A DNA stretch of 64,000 nucleotides. Source: Allobosea sp. AAP35. GTDB taxonomy: Bacteria > Pseudomonadota > Alphaproteobacteria > Rhizobiales > Beijerinckiaceae. A program made the translations under genes and the position numbers. Under the pieces are notes generated by a model. That model searched no databases. It was not told the DNA's origin and saw only the letters and a list, made by a program, of their open reading frames with translations. Position 1 is the first letter of the stretch; each line of letters starts with the position of its first letter. This document shows, piece by piece, positions 55,733 through 64,000 of this stretch. The DNA lies in NCBI RefSeq assembly GCF_001295925.1, contig NZ_LJHQ01000038.1, positions 1 to 64,000 of the forward strand, read 5' to 3'.

Positions 55733-58700
55733 TCAAGCGAGGCGAAGCTTCGGCTGGTGAGGACGCACCGACCGACTGGGCGATGCCCAGCCACGGATCA
55801 TCCCGGGAATTCGCTCGCCGAACGTTGGCTTTGCATAGAGGTAGCCTTGCCCGAAATCGCAACCCGCTTGCCTCAATTGCTCTGCTTGACCGGCATTTTC
55901 CACACCCTCGGCCGTGACGTTCATTCCCATATTTCGACCCAGACTCACGATCGCCGTGACGATCGCCGCGTCATTCCTGTCTGTCTCCAGATTCTTGACG
56001 AAGCTTTGATCGATCTTGATGTGATCGACAGGAAATTGTTTGAGGTGGGTCAGGGACGCGAAGCCGGTGCCAAAATCGTCAAGTGCGATCGAAATGCCAG
56101 CTTCGTGGAACTCACTCAAAACAACTGCGGCCTCCTCCGTCTGGCGGCCTAGAAAGACTGTCTCTGTCACCTCGATTTCGAACCGCGACGGGGGGACGTC
56201 GGCCTCGGTCAGAACTGCGATGATCTTGGTTGCAAGCGTTCGGTCGGCGAAATCCGCGGAAGCGAGGTTGACGGCGACACGCCCAAACTCGAGCCCCTGA
56301 TCGAGCCAGTTGCGGATATCTGAGGCCACTTGCCCAATCATACTCATTGCGAGCGCCGCAGAAATATCCTGATCGTTGAATGCGGAACCAAAATAGCCTG
56401 GCGTCAGCAAACCAAGGGTGGGATGCCGCCAACGTGCCAATGCCTCGAAGCCCGTGATTTCGCCGGTCGACAACGAAATCTTTGGCTGATAATGCGGAAA
56501 AAATTCAGACGTAACGAGACCCTGGCGCACTTCACGCAAAATCGATACGCGACGTTCCATGATATCCCGGGCGGCACTGGTGTAGAGGGTCGCCCGGCTG
56601 CGCCCGCCTTCCTTCGCCCTGTAGAGAGCAATGTCGGCGTCCTTCATCAGCTCGACAGCGTCGCGATGATGTTCAGGGAAAGCCGCCACGCCGATGCTTG
56701 CCTTCGTCGACAAGGCCCTGCCCTGATAATCGAATGTCGTTCGCAACGCTTCAATGATTTCTTCTGCGCATGAGGCGATCTCGGGCAACCCAGACTGCTC
56801 GACCAGGACAACGGCAAACTCGTCTCCCCCGACGCGGGCAACCGTTCCGCGATCGCCAACCAGGCGCGTCAACCGAGCCGCCGTTTCGGCGAGGAGTTGA
56901 TCGCCTGCGGCATGACCCAGGGTATCGTTGATGTCCTTGAAGTCATCGAGGTCGAGCAACAGCAGGCCGACGCCTGTACCGGCTGTTTCAGCGATTGCCA
57001 ACGCGTCTTCCAACCGGGTTTGGAACAACGCGCGATTTGCCAAACCTGTCAGGGGGTCATGATTTGCAGTCTGCCAGATCGCCAATTCGGTCGCCTTACG
57101 ATCCGAGATATCGAAGGTTATGCCGATGAGACGGTGCTCTCCTTTCCGCTCAGCTCTGATGGCGAGCCAGATTTGGTTGCCATCAGGAGCGCGGTAGCGG
57201 ACCTCGGCGGAATGAGTTCCATCAGCAATGGCGGCGAGCCAGAGCAAATCGACTTTATGCCGGTCATCGGGGTGAACGCGCTCGACGAACTGGGATGTCG
57301 GGCCTGATCCGATACCAAGCAGGGCGAACGCGTTGTCCGACCGATTGACATGCGCCGTGGCGAGATCGACGTCCCAGGCGACCATGTTGCTGGCGTGCAG
57401 AGCAAGGCGCAGCCGCTCGCCTCCCATTCGCACGGCGTCTTCGGCGAGCTTGCGTGGGGTTATGTCTTGGAGCGTGCCCAACATTCTGACGGGCTGTTGC
57501 TCGACATCGTAGAGCGTCCGCCCACCCACCTCAACCCAACGGGTTTCGCCATCTTGGGCTCTGGTGATGCGGAACGTCGCCGAGATACAGGGAATGCCCG
57601 CATCGAAAGCCGGGTAGAACGCGGTATCGACCTGCGCTCTGTCCTCAGGATGAACAAGCAGCAAGAAATCGTCGCGATCCAGAGCCGCCGTCTCCGGCAC
57701 CCCCAGGATGCGACGAACCTCGGACGACCATTCGCGATGGCCACTGGCGAAGTCGAGGTCCCAGATGCCAAGCCCCGTCGCGGTCAAAGCGAGCCGAAGC
57801 CGCTCTTCACTGCTTCGCAGCGCATCGCTGGCGCCGCGTGCTTCCGTCAGGTCCTGTAACGCTCCAACCATCCTCGCAGGATCGCCGGATTGATTTCTCA
57901 CCAGATAAGCGCGATCGCGGACGTAAGCATAAGCGCCGTCGCCCTTTTGCCACCGATACTCGCCTTCCCAACGCTCGCCGGCTTGCCCCGCCGTGAAGAG
58001 CTTGATTTCATCTTCAATGGCGGTTCGATCCTCCGGGTGCACACTCTCCAACCATGTTGTCCCCGTGGCGGGCGCTTGTGCGATCGCGTACCCGAATAAT
58101 CCCTGAAGACTTTCGCCCCATTGCAATCGGTCGGTTTTGAAATCCCAATCATAGATCGCGTCCGACGTTGCATGCGCCGCCAGCCGATAGCGCTGCTCGC
58201 TTTCACGGAGACGTTCCTCCGCGACCTTGCGGTCATTCTCGGCTGACTTACGCGCTGTAATGTCGGCGAAGGTGCGCACCACCCCGCCATTAGGGAGCTG
58301 GTTCGTTCGCACCTCCAGCACGGTGCCATTGGGCCTCTGCCGTTCATAAACCGAGGCTTCGATGTTGTTGCCTTCATATCGGATGGCGTTCACCAGCGCC
58401 GCATCGGAATTGGTGAATTCGCCTTGCTCGATCTGCCAGCGCTTGACGTCCTCGAATTTCGGAACAGACCGCATCATTTCGGATGGCAAGCCGAGAAGGT
58501 CGATCGCCCGCTGATTGCAAACGACGACGTCACCGCTTTGGTCAACCATCAGGATACCCTGGTCGACATTCTCCAGCGTCCCGTTCAGCAGGGCTGTGTT
58601 ATCAGCCAGCGCCTTGTTGGAGCGACGCAACTCAAGTTCGCGCATCACAGCCCGCGCAAGAGCCAACAATGTATTCGACTGCGCCTCCGTCAATCCATCC

Positions 58701-59122
58701 GGTCGTGGCACAAAATCGCAGACGCACACGGTACCAAGCGGCAAACCGTCAGAGGTTTCCAGACGGGCGCCGGCATAGAAGCGCATGTGCGGCTGGCCTG
58801 TCACGAACAGGCTGTCTCGCACGCGCTCGTCGTCGGCTAAGTCATTGATGATCACAAGCTTCGAGAGATGGATCGTTTTCGCGCAAATAGAATTTTCCAG
58901 CAGCGTCTCGTTAAAGCCCAGCCCCATCTTTGACTTGAACCACTGCCGATCGGCCTCCAGGAAGCTGACGATGGCGATCGGCGCACCGCAGAACTCGCTT
59001 GCGAGTTGCGTAATCTCGTCGAACGCCGCCTCGGGCTGCGTGTCGAGAATGTCGAAGTCATGCAGTGCCGCAAGACGTTGCGGGCAGGCCCATGAAAAAG
59101 TCGGTTGGCTTTGTTTTGACAA
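55733..59122 (-). CDS. GAF - multiple PAS - GGDEF - EAL signalling protein
   Basis: A 1129-residue soluble c-di-GMP enzyme with both catalytic domains apparently intact. Order: N-terminal GAF domain (about 15-165; FDEITQLASEFCGAPIAIVS), four PAS/PAC units (about 175-690; e.g. ERWEGEYRWQKGDGAYAYVR and EVRYRAPDGNQIWLAIRAER), a GGDEF domain (about 695-855) with intact RVGGDEFAVVL, and an EAL domain (about 865-1110) with GFEALARWRHPTLG, IEVTETVFLG and DDFGTGFASLTHLKQF. Net synthase or hydrolase activity cannot be told. Its DNA is clearly less GC-rich than the surroundings, suggesting acquisition. No membrane helix. Confidence 0.95.
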   Translation of the reverse strand: MSKQSQPTFSWACPQRLAALHDFDILDTQPEAAFDEITQLASEFCGAPIAIVSFLEADRQWFKSKMGLGFNETLLENSICAKTIHLSKLVIINDLADDERVRDSLFVTGQPHMRFYAGARLETSDGLPLGTVCVCDFVPRPDGLTEAQSNTLLALARAVMRELELRRSNKALADNTALLNGTLENVDQGILMVDQSGDVVVCNQRAIDLLGLPSEMMRSVPKFEDVKRWQIEQGEFTNSDAALVNAIRYEGNNIEASVYERQRPNGTVLEVRTNQLPNGGVVRTFADITARKSAENDRKVAEERLRESEQRYRLAAHATSDAIYDWDFKTDRLQWGESLQGLFGYAIAQAPATGTTWLESVHPEDRTAIEDEIKLFTAGQAGERWEGEYRWQKGDGAYAYVRDRAYLVRNQSGDPARMVGALQDLTEARGASDALRSSEERLRLALTATGLGIWDLDFASGHREWSSEVRRILGVPETAALDRDDFLLLVHPEDRAQVDTAFYPAFDAGIPCISATFRITRAQDGETRWVEVGGRTLYDVEQQPVRMLGTLQDITPRKLAEDAVRMGGERLRLALHASNMVAWDVDLATAHVNRSDNAFALLGIGSGPTSQFVERVHPDDRHKVDLLWLAAIADGTHSAEVRYRAPDGNQIWLAIRAERKGEHRLIGITFDISDRKATELAIWQTANHDPLTGLANRALFQTRLEDALAIAETAGTGVGLLLLDLDDFKDINDTLGHAAGDQLLAETAARLTRLVGDRGTVARVGGDEFAVVLVEQSGLPEIASCAEEIIEALRTTFDYQGRALSTKASIGVAAFPEHHRDAVELMKDADIALYRAKEGGRSRATLYTSAARDIMERRVSILREVRQGLVTSEFFPHYQPKISLSTGEITGFEALARWRHPTLGLLTPGYFGSAFNDQDISAALAMSMIGQVASDIRNWLDQGLEFGRVAVNLASADFADRTLATKIIAVLTEADVPPSRFEIEVTETVFLGRQTEEAAVVLSEFHEAGISIALDDFGTGFASLTHLKQFPVDHIKIDQSFVKNLETDRNDAAIVTAIVSLGRNMGMNVTAEGVENAGQAEQLRQAGCDFGQGYLYAKPTFGERIPGMIRGWASPSRSVRPHQPKLRLA

Positions 59123-59400
59123 ACCGATGATCTTTCCGAGGACGCGCGCGAGACGGCAACGCTACGAATGTGGACTTACTAAAACCTAAACAAAACCTCT
59201 TGACATGTTACAACGATACATCTCGATCGGACATCATCGAAACCCATTTGTCACCACTGAGAATGTCCAGGATTAATGAACATGCGGCCGTTGCTTGAAC
59301 AATCCGTTACTTCGATATGGACGTAGGGTTCGGCGAGCCTGACGTAATCGACGTGGGAGCCTAACGCGCCGCACCTGCTCAGCGCTGCTCCCGGCGAAAT

Positions 59401-59718
59401 ATGGCATCCAGCACGATGCCCATCACCCGCCTCTTGGTCGGACGAATGCTCGGCGACCAGCAACCGAGGGGGCGCGCAGAAGCGATGCAGGCGACGCGAA
59501 ATGCGGACTTGACGCCTCAGGAGATGATCGACCGCAAGCCCGATATCAAAGCCAAGCTCGAAAAGACGCCGCGGGGATTAGGCATACGCGGCGGTGCCAG
59601 GAACCCACCAGGTGCACGCGCCTTATACCTTTTTGATGATAACGGAGATATCGGATTCACGACACGCTTGAGCCTTACACCATGGGGACAAACGTTTCGT
59701 CAGCTTGTGTCCGGATGA
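59401..59718 (+). CDS. Hypothetical protein (105 codons)
   Basis: Weak candidate upstream of and divergent from the GAF-PAS-GGDEF-EAL gene. Start ATG 59401; the C-terminal half (GARALYLFDDNGDIGFTTRL, SLTPWGQTFRQL) reads like real protein, the N-terminal half less so. A competing minus-strand frame overlaps at 59251-59463. The region is less GC-rich. It may be a remnant of a longer gene. Confidence 0.35.
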   Translation: MASSTMPITRLLVGRMLGDQQPRGRAEAMQATRNADLTPQEMIDRKPDIKAKLEKTPRGLGIRGGARNPPGARALYLFDDNGDIGFTTRLSLTPWGQTFRQLVSG

Positions 59719-60027
59719 TCAATCGGGGCGTCATTCATCGATATGCGCGCATTGCGCCAGGCACGCCAGTCTCGGCTCAAGGCCGAATATCTGTGATCCT
59801 GGCATTTGCTGGAGCGGATTGAGGTTGAACTTTTCCGGCTCGATCGGCCCGCAGTATAGCGTCGCGAGCGCAAGCGACGACCAGTGCTTCGTTCGAGCGG
59901 TGGCTCCTTGAGCTTGAGCCAAGGACTGACGACCTCCCTTGCGGGAGGCCGTTTCGCTTTGGTCGCCCGGCCTGACGATGGCGTGATGGCCTTCGTCGAG
60001 GGCCGGCTTGCTGGATGAGGTTTGGGC
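59719..60027. other. Intergenic region, no clear gene
   Basis: A 309-base gap. It contains a short hairpin CCTCCC-TTGC-GGGAGG (59933-59948) without a good T-run, and a minus-strand frame (59731-59922) that lacks an ATG and is not convincing. Confidence 0.4.
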
Positions 60028-60858
60028 TCAGCCCTTGAAGCTCGTTGCGGACCATTTGGCGCCGCCTTCGGCCGTGCCGGTCATCGTTCCGTCGGTGACC
60101 TGGCCGGTGTAGCGTTTGCCGCCCGCCGTGAAGGCGATCTCGCTGCCGTTCATCTTGGCCTCGCTGATCGGCATCGACTTGCCGTCGAGGGTCAGACTGC
60201 CCGACAGCATCTGATAGGTCTGCGTCAGCGCGAGCTGGCCGTCGCCGAAGCGCCAATTGCCGCCGACCTTGGCCGGGATGACCCATTTGAAAGCCCGGCA
60301 ATAGCTGGTGCAGCCGGCCCCGGCTTCGACCCGGTCGTCAGACTCCCAATCGCCCATATCGAAGGAGTTGGAGACGACGCGGGTACCTGGCTTCATGTCC
60401 AGCAGGATCGGCCTCAGCTTGACGTTCAGGCTCGGCAGCAGGAACAGCGTGATCACTGTGGCCTGCGAGAAATCCGACTGGAAGATGTCGCCGCGCTGGA
60501 AGGTGGCGAGCGCGCTGACGCCTTCCTTCTCGGCATTCTGCTGCGAAAGCGTGACGAGATCGGGATTGTATTCGATGCCCAGGGACCGCGTGCCGCGCTT
60601 GGCGGCGGTGATCACGGTGCGGCCATCGCCCGAGCCGAGATCGATCAGGATGTCGTCCTTGGTCAGTCCGGCCATGTCGAGCATGCGATCGACCAGCGCC
60701 TGCGGCGTCGGGACCCAGACGACGTCCTTGCCCGCCTGTCCGGACGAGGGAGTGTAGGTCCCGGCGGGCGCGGTCGCGGGGGCTGTCTGGGCAATGGCCC
60801 CGTTCAAGGCCAGGGCCGAGACGGCACAGGCGAGGGCAAGCTGGCGAAGCGTTGTCAT
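60028..60858 (-). CDS. Exported protein with a SAM-methyltransferase-like domain
   Basis: A 276-residue protein with a clear signal peptide (LRQLALACAVSALALNGAIA, cleavage near AQTAPA). Residues about 50-170 form a class I methyltransferase-like fold with an intact motif I (DDILIDLGSGDGRTVITAAK) and acidic IEYNPDLVTLSQQN. Residues about 175-276 are beta-rich (CTSYCRAFKWVIPAKVGGNW). SAM is not expected in the periplasm, so the activity or location is puzzling. Start at ATG 60858 behind GGAGACC; an ATG-less extension to 60927 is unlikely. Confidence 0.82.
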   Translation of the reverse strand: MTTLRQLALACAVSALALNGAIAQTAPATAPAGTYTPSSGQAGKDVVWVPTPQALVDRMLDMAGLTKDDILIDLGSGDGRTVITAAKRGTRSLGIEYNPDLVTLSQQNAEKEGVSALATFQRGDIFQSDFSQATVITLFLLPSLNVKLRPILLDMKPGTRVVSNSFDMGDWESDDRVEAGAGCTSYCRAFKWVIPAKVGGNWRFGDGQLALTQTYQMLSGSLTLDGKSMPISEAKMNGSEIAFTAGGKRYTGQVTDGTMTGTAEGGAKWSATSFKG

Positions 60859-61081
60859 GGAAGGTCTCCTGGGCGGGTCTTGGGTGTTGAGGCGGGCATC
60901 ATCGCTGTAGACGACGTATCGCTGCAATTATGCCCGTCACGGCGGTGGAAAACAGTCGCGACTGTTGCGCGGCCATCACGATCACGCCAGCACGCGCCTT
61001 GGCGCTCGTCTGAGCCTGGCGACGGAACAATGCCCCGCCGGGTTGTGTTGACCTTGCTGGAACTCAAGGATCATCACCCCC

Positions 61082-61327
61082 ATGAATGTCGATATCTTTC
61101 TGACGGCGATCTGCGGATTGCTGGTCAACGCCGTGCTGTTCGGCATCGGCGCCACGGCGGTGCTGGCGATACCGGCCCTGTCGGTCGAGGCGTTCTTCTG
61201 GCTGCCGGTCGTCGTGGTCGTCAGCCTTGTGCTGTCGCCCTTCCTCGGCATCTGGATCGCGCGGCGCCTGAGGGTCCGCAACTGGGGCCGCAAGGGCTGG
61301 CTGCGCGGCGACAAGATTTCCGGCTGA
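61082..61327 (+). CDS. Small two-helix membrane protein
   Basis: An 81-residue protein with two hydrophobic helices (about residues 5-30 and 38-60) and a basic C-terminal tail (RRLRVRNWGRKGWLRGDKIS). Start ATG 61082 (MNVDIFLTAICGLLVNAVLF). Family unknown to me. Convergent with cardiolipin synthase, 42 bases apart. Confidence 0.7.
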   Translation: MNVDIFLTAICGLLVNAVLFGIGATAVLAIPALSVEAFFWLPVVVVVSLVLSPFLGIWIARRLRVRNWGRKGWLRGDKISG

Positions 61328-61369
61328 TCGCACGGCGACAAGGGTTGGCGCGGCCGGCCTGTTGCGACG

Positions 61370-62650
61370 CTAGATCTGGCTTCGAAACAGACTGGCCAGC
61401 CACCCCGAGACCCGCTCCTTGATGAATCTCTCGTTCCACATCGCCAATGTGTAGGGGGTGGCGCGCTTCAGATCCGCCTCGAAGATCGCGACCTGCTCGC
61501 GCGCGAAGCTGGCGTGATAGGCGTTCAGATTCGTCTCGTCGTTCAGGCGCAAGGCGCGGTCGTCGATATTGGTCGAGCCGATCGAGGTCCAGAGCTCGTC
61601 GATGATGACGAGCTTGGCGTGATACATCGTCGGGTCGAATTCGTGGATTCGGATTCCCGCTTCGAGGAGTTCGCCCCAGACGTGCCGGGACGCCTTCTGC
61701 ACGATCCGGGCATCGGTCTTCTCCCCGGGCACCAGGATGTCGATCTGGACGCCGCGCCGGCGCGCCTCCAGAAGTTGCCGCCGCGTGATCGCGTCGGGCA
61801 CGAAATAGGGCGTGCCGATCCGGATGTTCGTCTCCGCGGCAGCGAGCGCCGTCATCAGCATCAGATGCATAACGTTGCGCTGATGCGTCGAACTGGCGAC
61901 GACCTGGCCGTCGAGGTCGCCGGCGGGCTGCAGGGTGGGGAAGAAGCGGTCCCCCATCAGCAACTCGCCCGTCGCCTCGATCCAGTGCTCGGCGAACGCC
62001 GATTGCAATTCAGCAACGACGGGCCCTTCGAGCCGATAATGCGTGTCGCGCCATTCGGCCGCGGTGCGGGCATCGCCATTCCATTCGTCGCCGATGCCGA
62101 CGCCGCCGGTGAAGCCGATGCGGCCGTCGACGACCAGGAGCTTCCGGTGCGTCCGGTTGTTGACCTTGTCCACCGTGCGCCAGGTGACCGGGCGGAACCG
62201 GACGACCTCGACACCCGCTCGCTGCATCTGTTCGACCAGTTGCTCTTCCATCGGGATGCTCCCAACCCAATCGAGCAGGACCTTGACGCTGACCCCCTCG
62301 CTGGCCTTCTGCGCCAGCACCTGCGCGAACTGGGTCGCGATCTCGCCGCGCCAGTAGATATAGGTCTCGAAGGTGATCGTGTTCTTGGCGTCCCGCACCG
62401 CCCGGAGCATCGCCGGAAAGATCGCGTTGCCATTGACCAGCGTCTCGATCCGGTTGCCGGGCAGGACGTTCGACCCGAACAGCGCCGCCATCGAGGTCTT
62501 GAACTGAATGTCTGAGACGGCGAGGTGATGCGGCAGCGGCTCGCGCAGATCGCGCGGCTCGGGCGTCAGATTGGTGACGATCAGCCAGCCGGCTGCGCCG
62601 GCCATCGCGGCGAGAACCGCGATCACCAGCCGATGTTTGAAGAATCTCAT
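61370..62650 (-). CDS. cls: Cardiolipin synthase / phospholipase D-family protein
   Basis: Joins two phosphatidylglycerols, or PG and another lipid, to cardiolipin at the inner membrane. The 426-residue protein has one N-terminal helix (LVIAVLAAMAGAAGWLIV) and two HKD motifs: RTHRKLLVVDGRIGFTGG (near 167) and MYHAKLVIIDELWTSIGSTN (near 343). One N-terminal helix and this spacing resemble ClsB/ClsC-like members. Start ATG 62650 (MRFFKHRLVI); the frame is open far upstream antisense to the next gene by chance. Confidence 0.92.
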   Translation of the reverse strand: MRFFKHRLVIAVLAAMAGAAGWLIVTNLTPEPRDLREPLPHHLAVSDIQFKTSMAALFGSNVLPGNRIETLVNGNAIFPAMLRAVRDAKNTITFETYIYWRGEIATQFAQVLAQKASEGVSVKVLLDWVGSIPMEEQLVEQMQRAGVEVVRFRPVTWRTVDKVNNRTHRKLLVVDGRIGFTGGVGIGDEWNGDARTAAEWRDTHYRLEGPVVAELQSAFAEHWIEATGELLMGDRFFPTLQPAGDLDGQVVASSTHQRNVMHLMLMTALAAAETNIRIGTPYFVPDAITRRQLLEARRRGVQIDILVPGEKTDARIVQKASRHVWGELLEAGIRIHEFDPTMYHAKLVIIDELWTSIGSTNIDDRALRLNDETNLNAYHASFAREQVAIFEADLKRATPYTLAMWNERFIKERVSGWLASLFRSQI

Positions 62651-62851
62651 CAAGGTCCCCGCCAGCAGCGTGTCTGCCCAACACCCCGGGCCGGGCAAGG
62701 TTCCCGAAACGATGTGGCGCAAGCGCCCGGATCGGCATGACGGCCGGGCTGGTCGTGCGGCCTTTCTGGTCCATTGCTCAGCGCTGCGGTTTGGCCCGAT
62801 AATCGCTAGACACCGCGGGAGCGGCCTGAAGCCGAGCGACGACACGAGCCG

Positions 62852-64000
62852 ATGAACCAACAAGCCCTGCCCCACAAAGACCTGCCTCACCAAGACCTGC
62901 CCCCCAACGACGAGACCCGGCCGAGCATCGACATGGATCGCTTCTGGGCGACGATCGAGCGCTCGGCCCAGATCGGCCCGGGCCGGCCGGGCGGCCTGTC
63001 CCGCCTCGCCGCCTCCGATGCCGACAAGGAGGTCCGCGACCAGTTCGTCGCCTGGTGCCGTGAGGCCGATCTCGCCATCCGCATCGACGGTATCGGCAAT
63101 ATCTTCGCCAGGCGCGCTGGGACCGACGACACCCTGCCACCGGTGGTGATGGGCAGCCATCTCGACACCCAGTTCAACGGCGGCCGCTTCGACGGCATCC
63201 TCGGCGTGCTTGGCGGGCTGGAGGTCTGCCGCGCGCTCGATGCGGTCGGCCATCGCACGCGCCGGCCGCTGGAGGTCGTCAACTGGACCAATGAGGAGGG
63301 TGCGCGCTTCTCGCCGCCGATGGTCGGGTCGGGCGCCTTCACCGGGACCTACGCGCTCGACTGGGCGCTGGGTCGCGCCGACGAGGACGGCCGCACCATC
63401 GGCGAAGAACTCGCCCGCATCGGCTATCGCGGTGAGATGGAGGCAACGCCCCACCCCTTCGATGCGTATTTCGAACTGCATATCGAGCAGGGCCCGATCC
63501 TCGATCGCGAGGGCATGCAGGTCGGCATCGTCACCGGTGGTTTTCCCTCGACCGGCATGCTGATCGAATTCAGCGGCGAGACCGCCCATACCGGGCCCTG
63601 GCCGATGGAGAAGCGCAAGAACGCTTTGATCGCCGGCGCGCGTTTCCTCGTGGCAGTCGACGATCTCGGCTGGGTCCATGCCGGCACCGGCGGCAAGGCC
63701 ACCGCCGCGCGCCTCATTGCCTGGCCCAACAAGCCCGGCATCCTCTCCGATTGGGCCCAGGCCGTCGGCGATGTCCGTCATCCCGATCCGACGACCTCGG
63801 CCGTGATGGCGGAGGCCATGCGTCGCGCCGCCTTCGAGGCGGCCGCCAAGGCCGATTGCGGCGTCGAGATCCGCGATGTCTGGCAATGGGGCGGGCAGAT
63901 CTTTGCGCAAGACCTGACCGAGCAGATCCGGGGCATCGCGGCTGCGCGCGGCTATCGTCACAAGGATATTCTGAGCCAGGCCGGGCACGATGCCTATTTC
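62852..64000 (+). CDS. Zn-dependent amidase, N-carbamoyl-L-amino acid hydrolase / allantoate amidohydrolase family (3' end outside window)
   Basis: A peptidase M20-related hydantoinase/carbamoylase-family amidase, cut at the window end after about 383 codons of an expected 410-430. Seen: NIFARRAG, MGSHLDTQFNGGRFDGILGV with the first metal His/Asp, VVNWTNEEGARFSPPMVGSG, FELHIEQGPILD, and SGETAHTGPWPMEKRKNAL. Substrate could be an N-carbamoyl amino acid or allantoate (ureide use). Start at ATG 62852 gives a low-complexity head of three 5-residue repeats; ATG 62933 (MDRFWATIERSAQIG) is a good alternative. Confidence 0.92.
   Translation, partial: MNQQALPHKDLPHQDLPPNDETRPSIDMDRFWATIERSAQIGPGRPGGLSRLAASDADKEVRDQFVAWCREADLAIRIDGIGNIFARRAGTDDTLPPVVMGSHLDTQFNGGRFDGILGVLGGLEVCRALDAVGHRTRRPLEVVNWTNEEGARFSPPMVGSGAFTGTYALDWALGRADEDGRTIGEELARIGYRGEMEATPHPFDAYFELHIEQGPILDREGMQVGIVTGGFPSTGMLIEFSGETAHTGPWPMEKRKNALIAGARFLVAVDDLGWVHAGTGGKATAARLIAWPNKPGILSDWAQAVGDVRHPDPTTSAVMAEAMRRAAFEAAAKADCGVEIRDVWQWGGQIFAQDLTEQIRGIAAARGYRHKDILSQAGHDAYF
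62867..62911 (+). repeat. Three 15-bp in-frame tandem repeats at the amidase N-terminus
   Basis: Units CTGCCCCACAAAGAC, CTGCCTCACCAAGAC and CTGCCCCCCAACGAC encode LPHKD, LPHQD and LPPND. They lie between the two candidate start codons of the amidase. Confidence 0.75.

Noticed and set aside
55587-55862. A 91-codon minus-strand frame between tRNA-Val and the GAF-PAS-GGDEF-EAL gene
   Set aside because: It overlaps the 3' end of that gene in another frame and its product shows no sign of being real.
59251-59463. A 70-codon minus-strand frame
   Set aside because: It competes with the weak plus-strand ORF at 59401, has no recognisable motif and no clear ribosome binding site.
59731-59922. A 63-codon minus-strand frame starting with TTG
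   Set aside because: No ATG, no clear ribosome binding site, no family; it could be a remnant but cannot be supported.
62651-63988. Minus-strand extension of the cardiolipin synthase frame
   Set aside because: It is antisense to the amidase gene and unrelated to cardiolipin synthases; the true start is the ATG at 62650 before the membrane anchor.

Overview
This is a GC-rich chromosomal segment of an alphaproteobacterium. The closest fit is Rhizobiales (Hyphomicrobiales), in the Bosea/Beijerinckiaceae neighbourhood. That placement is an inference from protein style and gene order: a GWEEF-ended chemoreceptor, PhaR/PhaA/PhaB, purA followed by a membrane-anchored unknown, purL-BolA-grxD, tlpA facing argH-lptM-lysA, a DUF4175 (TIGR02302) protein, hisN / small RNA / N-formylglutamate amidohydrolase / cpdR, and REP-like palindromes of the CCCGGGCTTGACCCGGG type. 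Most of the window is ordinary core chromosome. No rRNA, CRISPR array, integrase, transposase or phage gene was seen. One tRNA, tRNA-Val(GAC), is present.

Layout. 1-9.4 kb: 3' end of a chemoreceptor, a MuiA-family secreted protein, an M20 amidohydrolase, purA with a terminator hairpin in its leader, a membrane-anchored unknown, a secreted duplicated-domain protein and a prenyl diphosphate synthase. 9.4-16 kb: mtgA, rpmF, an EAL protein with a degenerate GGDEF domain, then the polyhydroxybutyrate locus, with phaR divergent from phaA-DUF1737-phaB. 16-26 kb: three transporters (two MFS and one DMT), a REP-like element, a DUF459 hydrolase with an MltB-type transglycosylase, galU, a methyltransferase coupled to a thioesterase, and a TadG-like von Willebrand protein. 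26-30.5 kb: purL, a BolA-family gene, an intercalated DUF29 gene, grxD, and a zeta-toxin-like P-loop gene divergent from a 50-codon ORF with an extended -10 placed for leaderless transcription. 30.5-35 kb (minus strand): a NodU-type carbamoyltransferase, an exonuclease-CBS-nucleotidyltransferase fusion and a TlpA-like thioredoxin. 35-47.5 kb: argH-lptM-lysA, the DUF4175 protein and gltB-gltD. 47.5-55.5 kb: MAPEG protein, threonine aldolase, a Pro-rich repeat protein, hsp20 behind a ROSE-like RNA thermometer, a lysophospholipase-type hydrolase, hisN, a suhB/MmgR-like small RNA, N-formylglutamate amidohydrolase, cpdR, a triple 22-bp repeat and tRNA-Val. 55.5-60 kb: a visibly less GC-rich patch with a 1129-residue GAF-PAS-GGDEF-EAL protein. 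60-64 kb: an exported methyltransferase-like protein, a small membrane protein, cardiolipin synthase and the 5' part of an N-carbamoylase/allantoate-type amidase cut by the window end.

How it works together. Nitrogen and nucleotide metabolism are prominent: purA, purL, argH, lysA, gltBD, hisN, N-formylglutamate hydrolase and the amidases. A carbon-storage unit (pha) sits beside them. Cyclic-di-GMP signalling is represented twice and envelope upkeep several times (mtgA, MltB-like, galU, lptM, cls). The least ordinary items are the zeta-like toxin locus, the RNA elements (sRNA, thermometer, purA leader), the DUF29 gene that may have extended BolA, and the DEDD/CBS/DUF294 fusion. I found no obviously new multi-gene system; the zeta-like locus is the best candidate for an undescribed regulatory arrangement.
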